Below are positions 1 to 8,635 of a stretch of 64,000 nucleotides of DNA, piece after piece. Both the position numbers and the translations under genes were made by a program. Origin of the DNA: Verrucomicrobiota bacterium (GTDB lineage: Bacteria; Verrucomicrobiota; Verrucomicrobiia; Opitutales; Opitutaceae); NCBI GenBank assembly GCA_016235555.1, contig JACRKC010000094.1, positions 1-64,000 of the forward strand, given 5' to 3'. The notes below the pieces were generated by a model. The model was not told where the DNA came from and searched no databases. It saw nothing but the letters and a program-made list of their open reading frames with translations. Position 1 is the first letter of the stretch. Each line of letters opens with the position of its first letter.

Positions 1-5
1 ACACG

Positions 6-125
6 CGGTGGTTCGGGGAGCGCCCGCGTCCCGCGGGCCGTCCTCGGCGTCTCGCCGAGGATTTCGGAGGTGTCGGCGAGACGCCGGCACCAGCACCCGA
101 GACGGGTGCGCTCCCCGAACCACCG
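6..125. repeat. Nested palindromic repeat upstream of the SulP gene
   Basis: Two perfect 18-bp arms (6-23 and 108-125) pair around a second inverted pair (47-59 with 73-85). The whole block could fold as a long hairpin. Nothing in it looks coding. Bases 126-347, up to the SulP start, show no gene or clear promoter. It resembles the other nested palindromes of the window in design but not in sequence. Confidence 0.8.
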
Positions 126-347
126 AACTCTTTGTCACCCTGTTTCGCGAGACTCAGCAGACAGAATTGCCGGTGAGCTGTGGCGTCCCCGTGTCATCCA
201 CCGCACGCTGTCGTTTCATCTTGTTGCGCTGGCCGGGTAACTGCTCCAAATGCAGGCCGCGAATCCGATGAATCTCCTGCGTCCGCCGATCATTCCGCTC
301 CTCCCGCACCGGCCCGCCCCGGCGGCCTGCGTCCCCGCCGGCCGGCC

Positions 348-2162
348 ATGAGCTTGACCCTCCCGTTCCGACCGCGGCTGTTCGACGCCGTGCGGGATTA
401 CTCGGCGGCGCATTTTCGCCGCGATCTTCTCGCCGGCTTCAACGTGATGATCCTGGCGTTTCCGCTGTCGATGGCCTTTGCCATCGCCGCGGGCGTGAAA
501 CCGGAACAAGGGCTCCTCACCGCGATCATCGGCGGCGCGATCATCGCGGCGCTCAGCGGCTCGCGCGTGCAGATCGGCGGCCCGACCGGCGCCTTCGTGA
601 TCATCACCTACAGCGTGCTGCAAGCGCACGGGCCCGGCGGGCTCGTCGTCTGCACGATGCTCGCCGGGGCGATTCTCTGCCTGATGGGCGCCGCCCGGTT
701 CGGATCGGTGATCCGGTTCATCCCGTATCCGGTCTCCCGCGCGTTCACCAAGGGCATCGCGATCCTCATCCTCGCCTCCCAGATCAAGAACTTCTTCGGC
801 CTCGACGTGGCCAAGGCGCCCGTCGATTTCCCGGGCAAGCTCGCGATGCTCGCGACGCACCTCGACGGCATCCATTGGCCGACGGTCGCGCTCGGGGTCG
901 CCTCGGTGGCGATCATGGGGCTGTGGCCGGTGCGGTTCTCGCGCTACGTGCCCGGCTCGTTCGTGGGCCTCGTGTGCGGCACGGTCGCCGTCGGGCTCTT
1001 CGGCCTGCACGAACACTGGCACGTGGCGACGATCGGCTCGGCCTTCGGCGAGATTTCGCGCAGCCTGCCGCTGCCGCACCTGCCCGCCTTCGATGTCCAG
1101 ACGCTCCCGCAGCTCGTGCAGCCCGCCTTCACGATCGCGATGCTGGTGGCGATGCAGGCCCTGCTCTGCGCCGTGGTGACGGACGGCATGCTGGACGAGC
1201 GTCACGATTCGAATCAGGAGCTGATCGGCCAGGGCATCGCCAATCTCGTCACGCCGCTCTTCGGCGGCATCCCCGCCACCGGCGCCGTCGCGCGCACCAT
1301 CGCCAACGTCCGCGCCGGCGCCGCCACCCCGGTCGCCGGACTCGTCCACTCCGCGCTCCTGGTCGCCCTGCTGCTCCTCGTCGCGCCGCTGGCGAAACAC
1401 ATCCCGCTGGCGACGCTCAGCGCCGTGCTGATCGTCGCGGCATTCCGGATGATTTCGTGGAAACAGTTCCTGCGACTCGGCCGCTGGCCGCGCAGCGACT
1501 CGACGGTGTTCCTGGCCACGTTTGCGCTCACCATCCTCACGGACCTCACGGTGGCGGTCGAAGTCGGTGTCGTGCTCGCCGCGCTCCTGATGGTGAAGCG
1601 CATCTCCGAGACCTCGCAGATCACCGCGGTTGACGAGACGACCGAAACCGAAGGCTCGCAGCACTCGCTCATCGGCCGGGAGATTCCGCCCGGCGTGCTC
1701 GTGTTTCGCGTGTTCGGCGCGTTCTTCTTCGGTGTGGTCGACAAGCTCGACGACGAATTGAAGCGCGCGAAGCAGGAACCCGAAGTGCTCATCCTGCGCG
1801 TGCGCAAGGTGCTCGCGATCGACGCCACCGGCCTGCAGGCCCTGGAAGATTTGCACGCGAAGCTCCGGGCCAAGGGCAAGCACCTCATCCTGAGCGCGCC
1901 GCATACGCAGCCGCTCGCCGTGATGGTGAATTCCGGGTTCATCGACCGGATCGGCGAGGAGAACGTGTGCCCGCACATCGCCGCGGCCCTCGAGCGGGCG
2001 CGCGCCATCCTCGGCCTGCCGCCGGCGCCGGAATCGCACGACGACAATGCTCCGCTCCAATCGCAGAAACTCCAACTCGAGGCGGCGCACCGCGAACTGT
2101 CGGAGGCGGTCGCACGCGCCGGCAAGCTGCTCGGCGAAACGAAATCGGCGCCACGGAGCTGA
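348..2162 (+). CDS. SulP family anion transporter with C-terminal STAS domain
   Basis: This 604-residue inner-membrane protein belongs to the SLC26/SulP family, which moves sulfate, bicarbonate or other anions with Na+ or H+. The N-terminal three quarters are hydrophobic, with the family segment GPTGAFVII near residue 85. A soluble STAS domain follows at about 440-555 and a charged helical tail ends the protein. The ATG at 348 was chosen because the family alignment begins there and the upstream reading frame is low complexity. The next gene downstream, beyond a palindromic repeat, starts an Ehr-type membrane complex. A bicarbonate or sodium link to that complex is inference only. Substrate cannot be read from the sequence. 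Confidence 0.88.
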   Translation: MSLTLPFRPRLFDAVRDYSAAHFRRDLLAGFNVMILAFPLSMAFAIAAGVKPEQGLLTAIIGGAIIAALSGSRVQIGGPTGAFVIITYSVLQAHGPGGLVVCTMLAGAILCLMGAARFGSVIRFIPYPVSRAFTKGIAILILASQIKNFFGLDVAKAPVDFPGKLAMLATHLDGIHWPTVALGVASVAIMGLWPVRFSRYVPGSFVGLVCGTVAVGLFGLHEHWHVATIGSAFGEISRSLPLPHLPAFDVQTLPQLVQPAFTIAMLVAMQALLCAVVTDGMLDERHDSNQELIGQGIANLVTPLFGGIPATGAVARTIANVRAGAATPVAGLVHSALLVALLLLVAPLAKHIPLATLSAVLIVAAFRMISWKQFLRLGRWPRSDSTVFLATFALTILTDLTVAVEVGVVLAALLMVKRISETSQITAVDETTETEGSQHSLIGREIPPGVLVFRVFGAFFFGVVDKLDDELKRAKQEPEVLILRVRKVLAIDATGLQALEDLHAKLRAKGKHLILSAPHTQPLAVMVNSGFIDRIGEENVCPHIAAALERARAILGLPPAPESHDDNAPLQSQKLQLEAAHRELSEAVARAGKLLGETKSAPRS

Positions 2163-2170
2163 GGCAGAAA

Positions 2171-2288
2171 GGTGGAGCGCGTTGCCTCCAACGCGCTTTT
2201 TGTGGGAGGGGCTTTACGCCCCGACGAGTCGCGGGGCAAACCCGCTCCCACCTTCAAACCAGCGCGTTGAGGGCAACGCGCTCCACCT
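2171..2288. repeat. Dispersed palindromic repeat, family A, copy 1 (full length)
   Basis: The ends are inverted copies of GGTGGAGCGCGTTG, each itself nearly palindromic. They flank a central hairpin containing GGGGCTTTACGCCCC. A nearly identical copy lies at 19393-19509 and shorter ones at 25868-25952 and 27072-27146. The repeat fills almost all of the gap between the SulP gene and the first NuoL-like gene. Confidence 0.9.
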
Positions 2289-2340
2289 CCCGCACAACGA
2301 AGCTGGCCACGTGCGGGCAGCGTGCTCAAGCTCCGCGGCC

Positions 2341-4296
2341 ATGAGTCCCGGATCGTGGCTGCTCGGCGGCGCGCTCGGCCATCTGGCCGGCATGCTGGCC
2401 AGCCGGCGTGCGTCCCGACTCTGGCTGCCGGCCACGCTGGCCGGCACGGTCGCCGCCCTCGTCGCCGCGCTGCTGATCCTGGGCGGGGATTCGCCGTGGG
2501 ACTGGCGCAGCGGGTTTTCCGTCGCCGGCGATCCGCTGCACCTGCGGCTTGACGGCCTGAGCGCGTTCTTCCTCGTGCTCGTCACGATCGTGGTCGGCGG
2601 TGGCGCCGTTTACTCCCGCGCCTACTGGACTGATGCGGCGCATCCGCGTTCGGCCGCCGCCGGGCGGGCGTGGTGGAACGCGCTCGCGCTGAGCCTCGGC
2701 TTCGTCCTCGTGGCCGCAAACGGCCTGCACTTCCTGCTCGGCTGGGAGCTCTTCACGCTCGCCGCGTATTTCCTGATCACGCTCGACCGCCAGCGCGGTG
2801 AGGTGCGCGCGGCGGGCTGGCTTTATCTCGGCGCCTCGCACGTCGGCACGCTCGCGCTCTTCGCGTTTTTCGCGGGACTCGCGGCGCAAACCGGCGGCTG
2901 GGAACTCGGGCCGATGCGGGAGCGCACGGAGCTCGCACCGCTCTTCTGGCTGGCGCTTTTCGGCTTCGGGCTGAAATCCGGCATGTTTCCGCTGCACATC
3001 TGGCTGCCCTCGGCGCACGCCAACGCTCCGAGCCACGTCTCCGCGATTCTCTCCGGGGTCACGATCAAGCTGGGCATCTACGGGCTCGCGCGTTTCACCG
3101 GCTGGCTGCCCGTGCCGGCGGCGGCCGGCTGGACGATCGCGATCCTCGGCGTGGCGAGCGCGGTCCTCGGCGTGGCGTTTGCCCTCGGGCAGCACGATCT
3201 CAAGCGCCTGCTCGCCTACCACAGCGTCGAGAACATCGGGATCATTCTCATCGGGCTCGGTTTCGCCGTCGTGGCGGCCGGCCAGGGCACCGACGCCGCG
3301 GGCTGGGGCCAGCTCGCGCTCGCAGGCGGCTTGCTGCACGTCTGGAATCACGGGCTGTTCAAGGCGCTGCTCTTCCTCGGCGCCGGCTCGGTGCTGCATG
3401 CGACGGGCACGCGCGAGATGAGCCGGCTCGGCGGACTCTGGCGCGCGATGCCGTGGACGGCCTCGCTCTTCGGCCTCGGCGCCATCGCGATTTCCGGGCT
3501 GCCGCCCCTCAACGGCTTCGTCAGCGAGTGGCTCGTCTATCTCGGGCTCTTCGACGCCACGCGTTCCGCCGGGCCGGTCGCATGGGCGGTCGTGCCCGCG
3601 GCCATTTTGCTCGGGATGACGGGCGCGCTCGCCCTCGCCTGCTTCGTCAAGGTGTGCGGCGTGGTATTTCTCGGCGCGCCGCGCAGCGCCGCCGCCGCCC
3701 ACGCGCACGAATGCGGACCGGCCATGCGCGGACCGATGCTCCTGCTCGCCGGCGGCTGTGTTGCCATCGGGCTCGCGCCGGTGTGGGTCTGGCCCGCGGT
3801 CGCGCAGGCGGTCGGCACCTGGGCGCCAGCGTGGGCCGGCCTCGCCGCTCCGCCGTCGCTCGCCGTGCTCGGCTGGACGCACCTCGCGCTCGCGGCGCTC
3901 GCCGTCACCGGAGTCGTCGCGCTGCGTCGGCGGACCGGGCGCCAACCGGTCCCACGCCACGTCACCTGGGATTGCGGTTACGCGGCGCCCGCCGCGCGGA
4001 TGCAATACACCGCCGGCTCGTTCGCCGCGATCATCACCGAGTGGTTCGACTGGATTCTGCGGCCGGTGCGGCATGCGCAGGCGCCGGACACGCCGTTTCC
4101 CGCGCAGGCGAGCTGCACCTCCCACACCCCGGAGACCGTCCTGGAGCACGTCGTGACGCCGGTCGGCGGCGCGGTGATGCGCCTTTCCGCCGCGGCGCGC
4201 CGGCTCCAGCACGGGCGGCTCGAAGCGTATCTCCTTTACCTGCTCGTCGGCATCGCGGCGCTGGCCGTGATCGTGGCGACGGATGTTGGCCAATGA
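2341..4296 (+). CDS. Ehr/Hyf-type proton-translocating subunit, NuoL/HyfB-like (copy 1)
   Basis: This 651-residue polytopic membrane protein belongs to the proton-conducting NuoL/M/N family and is the antiporter-like module of the complex encoded downstream. Key channel residues are visible: Glu136 in GWELF, Lys212 in LKSGMFPLHIW, Lys243 in TIKLGIYG and Lys341 in HGLFKALLF. They match the Glu/Lys pattern of proton pumps in the family. The C-terminus carries the conserved WDCGY segment seen in HyfB-like proteins. The ATG at 2341 follows repeat copy A1. A close paralogue begins at 5125 and is collinear with this protein along its length. Function as an ion pump is known for the family; the ion (H+ or Na+) is not determinable here. 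Confidence 0.88.
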   Translation: MSPGSWLLGGALGHLAGMLASRRASRLWLPATLAGTVAALVAALLILGGDSPWDWRSGFSVAGDPLHLRLDGLSAFFLVLVTIVVGGGAVYSRAYWTDAAHPRSAAAGRAWWNALALSLGFVLVAANGLHFLLGWELFTLAAYFLITLDRQRGEVRAAGWLYLGASHVGTLALFAFFAGLAAQTGGWELGPMRERTELAPLFWLALFGFGLKSGMFPLHIWLPSAHANAPSHVSAILSGVTIKLGIYGLARFTGWLPVPAAAGWTIAILGVASAVLGVAFALGQHDLKRLLAYHSVENIGIILIGLGFAVVAAGQGTDAAGWGQLALAGGLLHVWNHGLFKALLFLGAGSVLHATGTREMSRLGGLWRAMPWTASLFGLGAIAISGLPPLNGFVSEWLVYLGLFDATRSAGPVAWAVVPAAILLGMTGALALACFVKVCGVVFLGAPRSAAAAHAHECGPAMRGPMLLLAGGCVAIGLAPVWVWPAVAQAVGTWAPAWAGLAAPPSLAVLGWTHLALAALAVTGVVALRRRTGRQPVPRHVTWDCGYAAPAARMQYTAGSFAAIITEWFDWILRPVRHAQAPDTPFPAQASCTSHTPETVLEHVVTPVGGAVMRLSAAARRLQHGRLEAYLLYLLVGIAALAVIVATDVGQ

Positions 4297-4417
4297 ATGC
4301 GCAGACGCCCGCCGTGAGTCCGCTAGGATTGCCGCTCGTTTTCCATCCGGACGCGTGGGCCAGGCCGAGGGTTTGACGCCGCGACCGGAATCCTGAAACC
4401 TCCAGCTCTCCCACGCC

Positions 4418-5128
4418 ATGTATCTCAACCTCGTCCAGATTGCCGAATCGTTCGGCGTGTCCGAGGCGACCATCGAGGGCTGGATTCGCGCGGAGGGCCT
4501 GCCGCACATCGCGGAACGCGGCCGCCTCCTCTTCGATCGCGCGCAGGTGGCGAACTGGGCGGCGGCGCGCGGGCTCGCGGCGCAGGTGGGTTTCCTCGCC
4601 GACACCACCACCGCCTTCGCGACCGGCTGGCGGCTCGAGACTCTGCTGCGCGCCGGCCGCATCTGGCGCGACGTGCCGGCGGCCGACGTGACCGCGACGT
4701 TTGCGCGCATCGTCGACGCGCTGCCGGGCACGAGTCCGTCGCTCCGACAACTGGTGACGCAGCGTCTGCGCGCCGCCGGCGGCGTGACGATGGCGCCGGT
4801 CGGCGGCGGCTTCGCGCTCCCCCACCCGAGCGCGCGCGTCGCACTCGGGCGCGATGCGGGCGTCGTGGGCCTGCTGCTGTTGCGCGAACCGCTCGTGCTG
4901 CCCGAGCCGCCGCCCGATGAGGTGCCGCTCACCCGGCTGTTGTTCTTCATCGCGCCGTCGCCCCGCGCGCATCTGGACTTGCTCGGCCGGCTCAGCCGCC
5001 TGCTCGGACGCAGTCCGCTGCGCGAGTTGCTCGCGCGCCACGCCAGCGACGAGGAAATTTTTCTGGCCGTCGGCGCCTTTGATGCGAGCGCGTCGGCCCC
5101 TGCCGCCAGCCGGGAGGTAAGCTCATGA
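4418..5128 (+). CDS. Excisionase-like helix-turn-helix fused to PTS EIIA (Ntr/fructose-type) domain
   Basis: The first ~48 residues form an excisionase/MerR-like helix-turn-helix (IAESFGVSEATIEGWI, then a wing ending DRAQVANW). Residues ~75-220 resemble EIIA of the fructose/nitrogen PTS class. His136 in GGFALPHPSAR sits where the phosphorylated histidine of that family lies. The 236-residue protein is coded between two NuoL-like pumps and overlaps the second by ATGA, so it is translated with the complex. EIIA-Ntr proteins normally relay phosphorylation state to partner proteins, so a regulatory or sensing role for the complex is plausible but inferred. The DNA-binding half could instead serve only as a protein-interaction module. 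Confidence 0.75.
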   Translation: MYLNLVQIAESFGVSEATIEGWIRAEGLPHIAERGRLLFDRAQVANWAAARGLAAQVGFLADTTTAFATGWRLETLLRAGRIWRDVPAADVTATFARIVDALPGTSPSLRQLVTQRLRAAGGVTMAPVGGGFALPHPSARVALGRDAGVVGLLLLREPLVLPEPPPDEVPLTRLLFFIAPSPRAHLDLLGRLSRLLGRSPLRELLARHASDEEIFLAVGAFDASASAPAASREVSS

Positions 5129-7092
5129 CGCCCGGTCCGCTGCTGCTTTTCGCCGCGGCGGGCCTCACGGCCGGCCTCGTCGCCGGCCGCCGCCACGCCC
5201 CGGCGTGGCTCGGGTTCACCCTCGCCGGTGCCGTGGCGGCACTCGTCGCGGCGGCGCAGTTGCTGCTCGGCGGCGCGCCGTGGGAATGGCGGAGCGAGTT
5301 CGCCGTCGCCGGCCAGCCGCTCCACCTGCGGCTCGACGCGCTGGGCGCGTTGTTCCTCGCCCTCGTCGCGGTCGTCGGCGGCGCGGGCTCGGTCTACGCC
5401 CACGGCTACTGGAGCGATCGGGACTACCCGCAGTCCGCGCCGCGCGGCCGGTTGTGGTGGAACACGCTGCTGCTGAGCCTCGGCGCCGTCCTGCTCTCGT
5501 GGAACGGCCTGCATTTCCTCATCGCGTGGGAACTGTTCACGGTCGCCGCGTTTTTCCTCATCACGCTGGAGAACCAGCGGCGCGACGTGCGCGCGGCGGG
5601 CTGGCTCTACCTCGCGGCCTCGCACCTGGGCACGATGTGCCTGTTTGCGTTCTTCGCCGCGCTGGCGGCGCGCACCGGCAGTTGGGAACTCGGGCCGATG
5701 CGCGAACGCGCCGATCTGGCGCCGCTCTTCTGGCTCGCGCTCGTCGGCTTCGGCCTGAAGGCCGGCATGTTTCCCCTGCACATCTGGTTGCCCTCGGCCC
5801 ACGCCAACGCCCCGAGCCACGTCTCCGCGATCATGTCGGGCGTCACCATCAAGCTCGGCATCTACGGCCTGCTCCGCACCGCCGGCTGGCTGCCCGTGCC
5901 CGCCGCGGCACCCTGGACGCTTATCGTGCTCGGCGCGGTCACCGCGCTGCTCGGCATCGCGTTTGCGCTGGCCCAGAGCGACGTCAAACGCCTGCTCGCC
6001 TACTGCTCGGTCGAGAACATCGGGATCATTCTCATCGGGCTCGGGGGCGCGCTGCTCGCCGCAGCCGATGGTTCGACTTCGCTCACCGCAGGCGCCGCGT
6101 GGGGCCGCCTCGCGCTGGCCGGCGCCCTGCTGCACGTCTGGAATCACGGGCTGTTCAAATCGCTGCTCTTCTTTGGCGCGGGCTCGGTGCTGCACGCGAC
6201 GGGCACGCGCGAGATGAGCCGGCTCGGCGGACTGTGGCGCGCGATGCCATGGACCGCGTCGCTGTTCGCGCTCGGCGCCGTCGCGATCTCCGGGTTGCCG
6301 CCGCTCAATGGCTTCGTCAGCGAGTGGCTCGTCTACCTCGGCCTGTTCGACGCCGTCACCAGCCGCAGCCCCGCCGCGTGGGCCGCGCTGCCCGCGGCGA
6401 TCATGCTCGGGGTGACCGGTGCGCTCGCGCTCGCGACGTTCGTGAAGGCGGGCTCGCTGATTTTCCTCGGCGCTCCGCGCACCGCCGCCGCCCGCGACGC
6501 GCACGAATGCAGCCCGTGGATGCGCGGCCCGATGGTGGCCGTCGCCGCCGCCTGCGGGGCGATCGCGCTCGCGCCGGCGCTGTGCTGGCCGCTCATCGCC
6601 CGCGCCGCCGGCGCGTGGCAACCGGGTTGGGCGGACCTGACGCCACCGGCGTCGCTCTTCACGCTCGGCGGCATGCAGGTGGCGCTCGCGTTGCTCGCGT
6701 TCGCGGCGGGCTTCGCGCTGTGGCGGCGCGCGCGGGCCGACGACGTGACGCGTCAGCTCACGTGGGACTGCGGCTACGTCGTCCCCACCGCCCGCATGCA
6801 ATACACCAGCGATTCGTTCGCCGGGATCGCCGGCGGCTGGTTTGCGTGGATCCTTCAACCGCAGCGCCGGCTGCGGCGGCCGCGGGGGCTGTTTCCCGAA
6901 GGGGCGAGTCGCATGGAGCGTGTGCCGGAGACCGTGCTCGAGCGCCTGATCGGGCCGGTGGCCGCAGTCGTCATGCAGGCATCGCTCGCGGTGCGCCGGC
7001 TCCAGCATGGGCGGCTGCAATACTACATCGCCTACGTGGTCGTCGGCCTCGCCGGCCTCGGAACGCTCGTCGTGCTGGGAGGTGGCTCATGA
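5125..7092 (+). CDS. Ehr/Hyf-type proton-translocating subunit, NuoL/HyfB-like (copy 2)
   Basis: This 655-residue membrane protein is a close paralogue of the subunit at 2341-4296. It shares the same order of landmarks: PLHLRLDALGALFL, AWELFTVAAFFLI, LKAGMFPLHIWLPSAHA, TIKLGIYG, HVWNHGLFKSLLF and a C-terminal WDCGY. The proton-channel Glu and Lys residues are all kept, so both copies look functional. Its start overlaps the stop of the EIIA-like gene and its own stop overlaps the next start (ATGA), placing it in a tightly coupled operon. Two antiporter-like subunits of this kind in one operon suggest a complex with an extra ion-pumping module. Confidence 0.88.
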   Translation: MTPGPLLLFAAAGLTAGLVAGRRHAPAWLGFTLAGAVAALVAAAQLLLGGAPWEWRSEFAVAGQPLHLRLDALGALFLALVAVVGGAGSVYAHGYWSDRDYPQSAPRGRLWWNTLLLSLGAVLLSWNGLHFLIAWELFTVAAFFLITLENQRRDVRAAGWLYLAASHLGTMCLFAFFAALAARTGSWELGPMRERADLAPLFWLALVGFGLKAGMFPLHIWLPSAHANAPSHVSAIMSGVTIKLGIYGLLRTAGWLPVPAAAPWTLIVLGAVTALLGIAFALAQSDVKRLLAYCSVENIGIILIGLGGALLAAADGSTSLTAGAAWGRLALAGALLHVWNHGLFKSLLFFGAGSVLHATGTREMSRLGGLWRAMPWTASLFALGAVAISGLPPLNGFVSEWLVYLGLFDAVTSRSPAAWAALPAAIMLGVTGALALATFVKAGSLIFLGAPRTAAARDAHECSPWMRGPMVAVAAACGAIALAPALCWPLIARAAGAWQPGWADLTPPASLFTLGGMQVALALLAFAAGFALWRRARADDVTRQLTWDCGYVVPTARMQYTSDSFAGIAGGWFAWILQPQRRLRRPRGLFPEGASRMERVPETVLERLIGPVAAVVMQASLAVRRLQHGRLQYYIAYVVVGLAGLGTLVVLGGGS

Positions 7093-7997
7093 TCGTGTTC
7101 CTCGAATTTGTCGCGCGGCTCGTCGGCTGGCTCGTGCTGGCCCCGCTGCTGCCCGGCATCATCAACAAGGTGAAGGCGTGGGTCGGTGGCCGCCGCGGCC
7201 CGCCGGTGCTGCAACTTTACTACGACCTCGCGCGGCTGTGGCAAAAGGGCGTTGTGCTGAGCACGCTCGTGTCGCCGGGCTTCATCGCGGGCCCGGCCGT
7301 CGCGTGGGTCGCCGTGCTGGGCGCAGCGCTGCTGCTGCCGCTCGGACCGGTCGGCGCGGGGCTGAGTTTCCGCGGCGATGTGCTGCTCCTGATTTATCTG
7401 CTCGCGCTCGCCCGCTTCTGCACGGCGTGGGCGGCGATGGAAACCGGCTCCGCGTTCGAGGGCATGGGCGCCGCCCGCGAGGTGAGCTACGCCGTGCTCG
7501 CCGAGGCCGCGATCATCACCGCGGTGCTCGCGCTCTGCGTGCACAGCGGCAGCGTCTCGCTCGCCACCATGCTCAACCCCGCCGCCGGCGCCGGGGCCGT
7601 GCTGCTCGCCGCCGGGCTCTTTGCCGTGCTGCTCGCGGAAAACTGCCGCGTGCCCTTCGACGATCCCAACACGCACCTCGAGCTCACGATGATCCATGAG
7701 GTCATGATTCTCGATCACAGCGGTCCGCCGCTCGCCGCGATCCTGCACGGCGCCTCGATCAAGCTCCTGCTCTTCGCCACGCTGCTGGTCGAGGCCGTGG
7801 TGCCGCTCGGCGGGCTCTCGCGACCCGCGGCGGCCGGCGTGCTCGCGGCCGGCGTGCTCGTGGTCACCGTGGGCGTCGGGCTCGTCGAGTCGCTGCTGGC
7901 GCGGCTCGCGTTTCGCCGCGTGCCCCTGCTGCTGACGACCGCTTTCCTGCTGTGTCTGTTCGCGCTGCTGGTCGCGTGGAAAGGCGGCGCCGCATGA
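7089..7997 (+). CDS. Ehr/Hyf-type membrane anchor subunit, NuoH/HyfC-like
   Basis: The 302-residue hydrophobic protein is the NuoH (complex I subunit 1) homologue that joins the soluble redox arm to the membrane pumps. Family landmarks visible are the loop METGSAFEGMGAAREV near residue 120 and the acidic loop ENCRVPFDDPNTHLELTMI near 185, which in complex I lies at the quinone-chamber entrance. The start overlaps the previous stop as ATGA, and the stop overlaps the next start in the same way. Length is normal for HyfC/HycD. Confidence 0.9.
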   Translation: MIVFLEFVARLVGWLVLAPLLPGIINKVKAWVGGRRGPPVLQLYYDLARLWQKGVVLSTLVSPGFIAGPAVAWVAVLGAALLLPLGPVGAGLSFRGDVLLLIYLLALARFCTAWAAMETGSAFEGMGAAREVSYAVLAEAAIITAVLALCVHSGSVSLATMLNPAAGAGAVLLAAGLFAVLLAENCRVPFDDPNTHLELTMIHEVMILDHSGPPLAAILHGASIKLLLFATLLVEAVVPLGGLSRPAAAGVLAAGVLVVTVGVGLVESLLARLAFRRVPLLLTTAFLLCLFALLVAWKGGAA

Positions 7998-8635
7998 ACG
8001 CCTACCTCAACCTCCTCATCGGCCTCGCGATCGGTTTGAACCTGCTCGCGCTCGGCAGCAGCCGGCTGCCGTCGCTCATCAACGCGGTCGCCGTGCAGGG
8101 CATGGCGCTGGGCGCGATGCCGTTTCTGCTGGAGGAACACATCAACTGGATGGTCGCACTCGTCGCCTGCGCCACCGTCGCGGTGAAGGGTTTCGTGATC
8201 CCGATCCTGCTCCGCCGGGCGATGCGCACCGCCAACATCGAGCGCGAGGTCGTCCCGTCGATCGGCTACGTGCCGTCGCTGCTCCTCGGCGCCGGCGGCA
8301 CGATCGCCGCGGTGGCGTTTGCGCGCACGCTGCCGTTGCTGCCCGAGCACGCGGGCTCGCTGCTCGTGCCGGGTTCGCTCGCGTCGGTGCTGACGGGCTT
8401 CGTGCTGCTGATCGGCCGCTCCAAGGCCATCTCGCAGGTTTGCGGCTACCTGATTCTGGAAAACGGCATTTATCTCTTCGGCCTGCTGCTCATCCACGCG
8501 ACCCCGCTGCTCGTCGAGGCGGGCATCCTGCTCGACCTCACGGTCGGCGTGTTCGTCATCGGCATCATCGTGGATCGCATCCAGCGCGCGTTCGACTCGC
8601 TCGACACGCGCAAACTCACCGTGCTCCGCGAATGA
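7994..8635 (+). CDS. Ehr/Hyf-type membrane subunit, HyfE-like
   Basis: The 213-residue protein is almost wholly hydrophobic, with six or seven likely membrane segments. It matches the hydrogenase-4 component E family, whose C-terminal half resembles NuoK. A pair of Glu residues within membrane segments (VCGYLILENGIY and LVEAGILLDL) corresponds to the conserved NuoK-like acidic positions. ATGA overlaps with both neighbours show translational coupling. It is expected to sit between the NuoH-like and NuoL/N-like subunits. Confidence 0.85.
   Translation: MNAYLNLLIGLAIGLNLLALGSSRLPSLINAVAVQGMALGAMPFLLEEHINWMVALVACATVAVKGFVIPILLRRAMRTANIEREVVPSIGYVPSLLLGAGGTIAAVAFARTLPLLPEHAGSLLVPGSLASVLTGFVLLIGRSKAISQVCGYLILENGIYLFGLLLIHATPLLVEAGILLDLTVGVFVIGIIVDRIQRAFDSLDTRKLTVLRE

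Noticed and set aside
2326-7020. Very long open frame on the minus strand opposite the pump genes
   Set aside because: It is Arg/Glu/Gly-rich low-complexity sequence with no motif and mirrors third-position GC bias of the real plus-strand genes.
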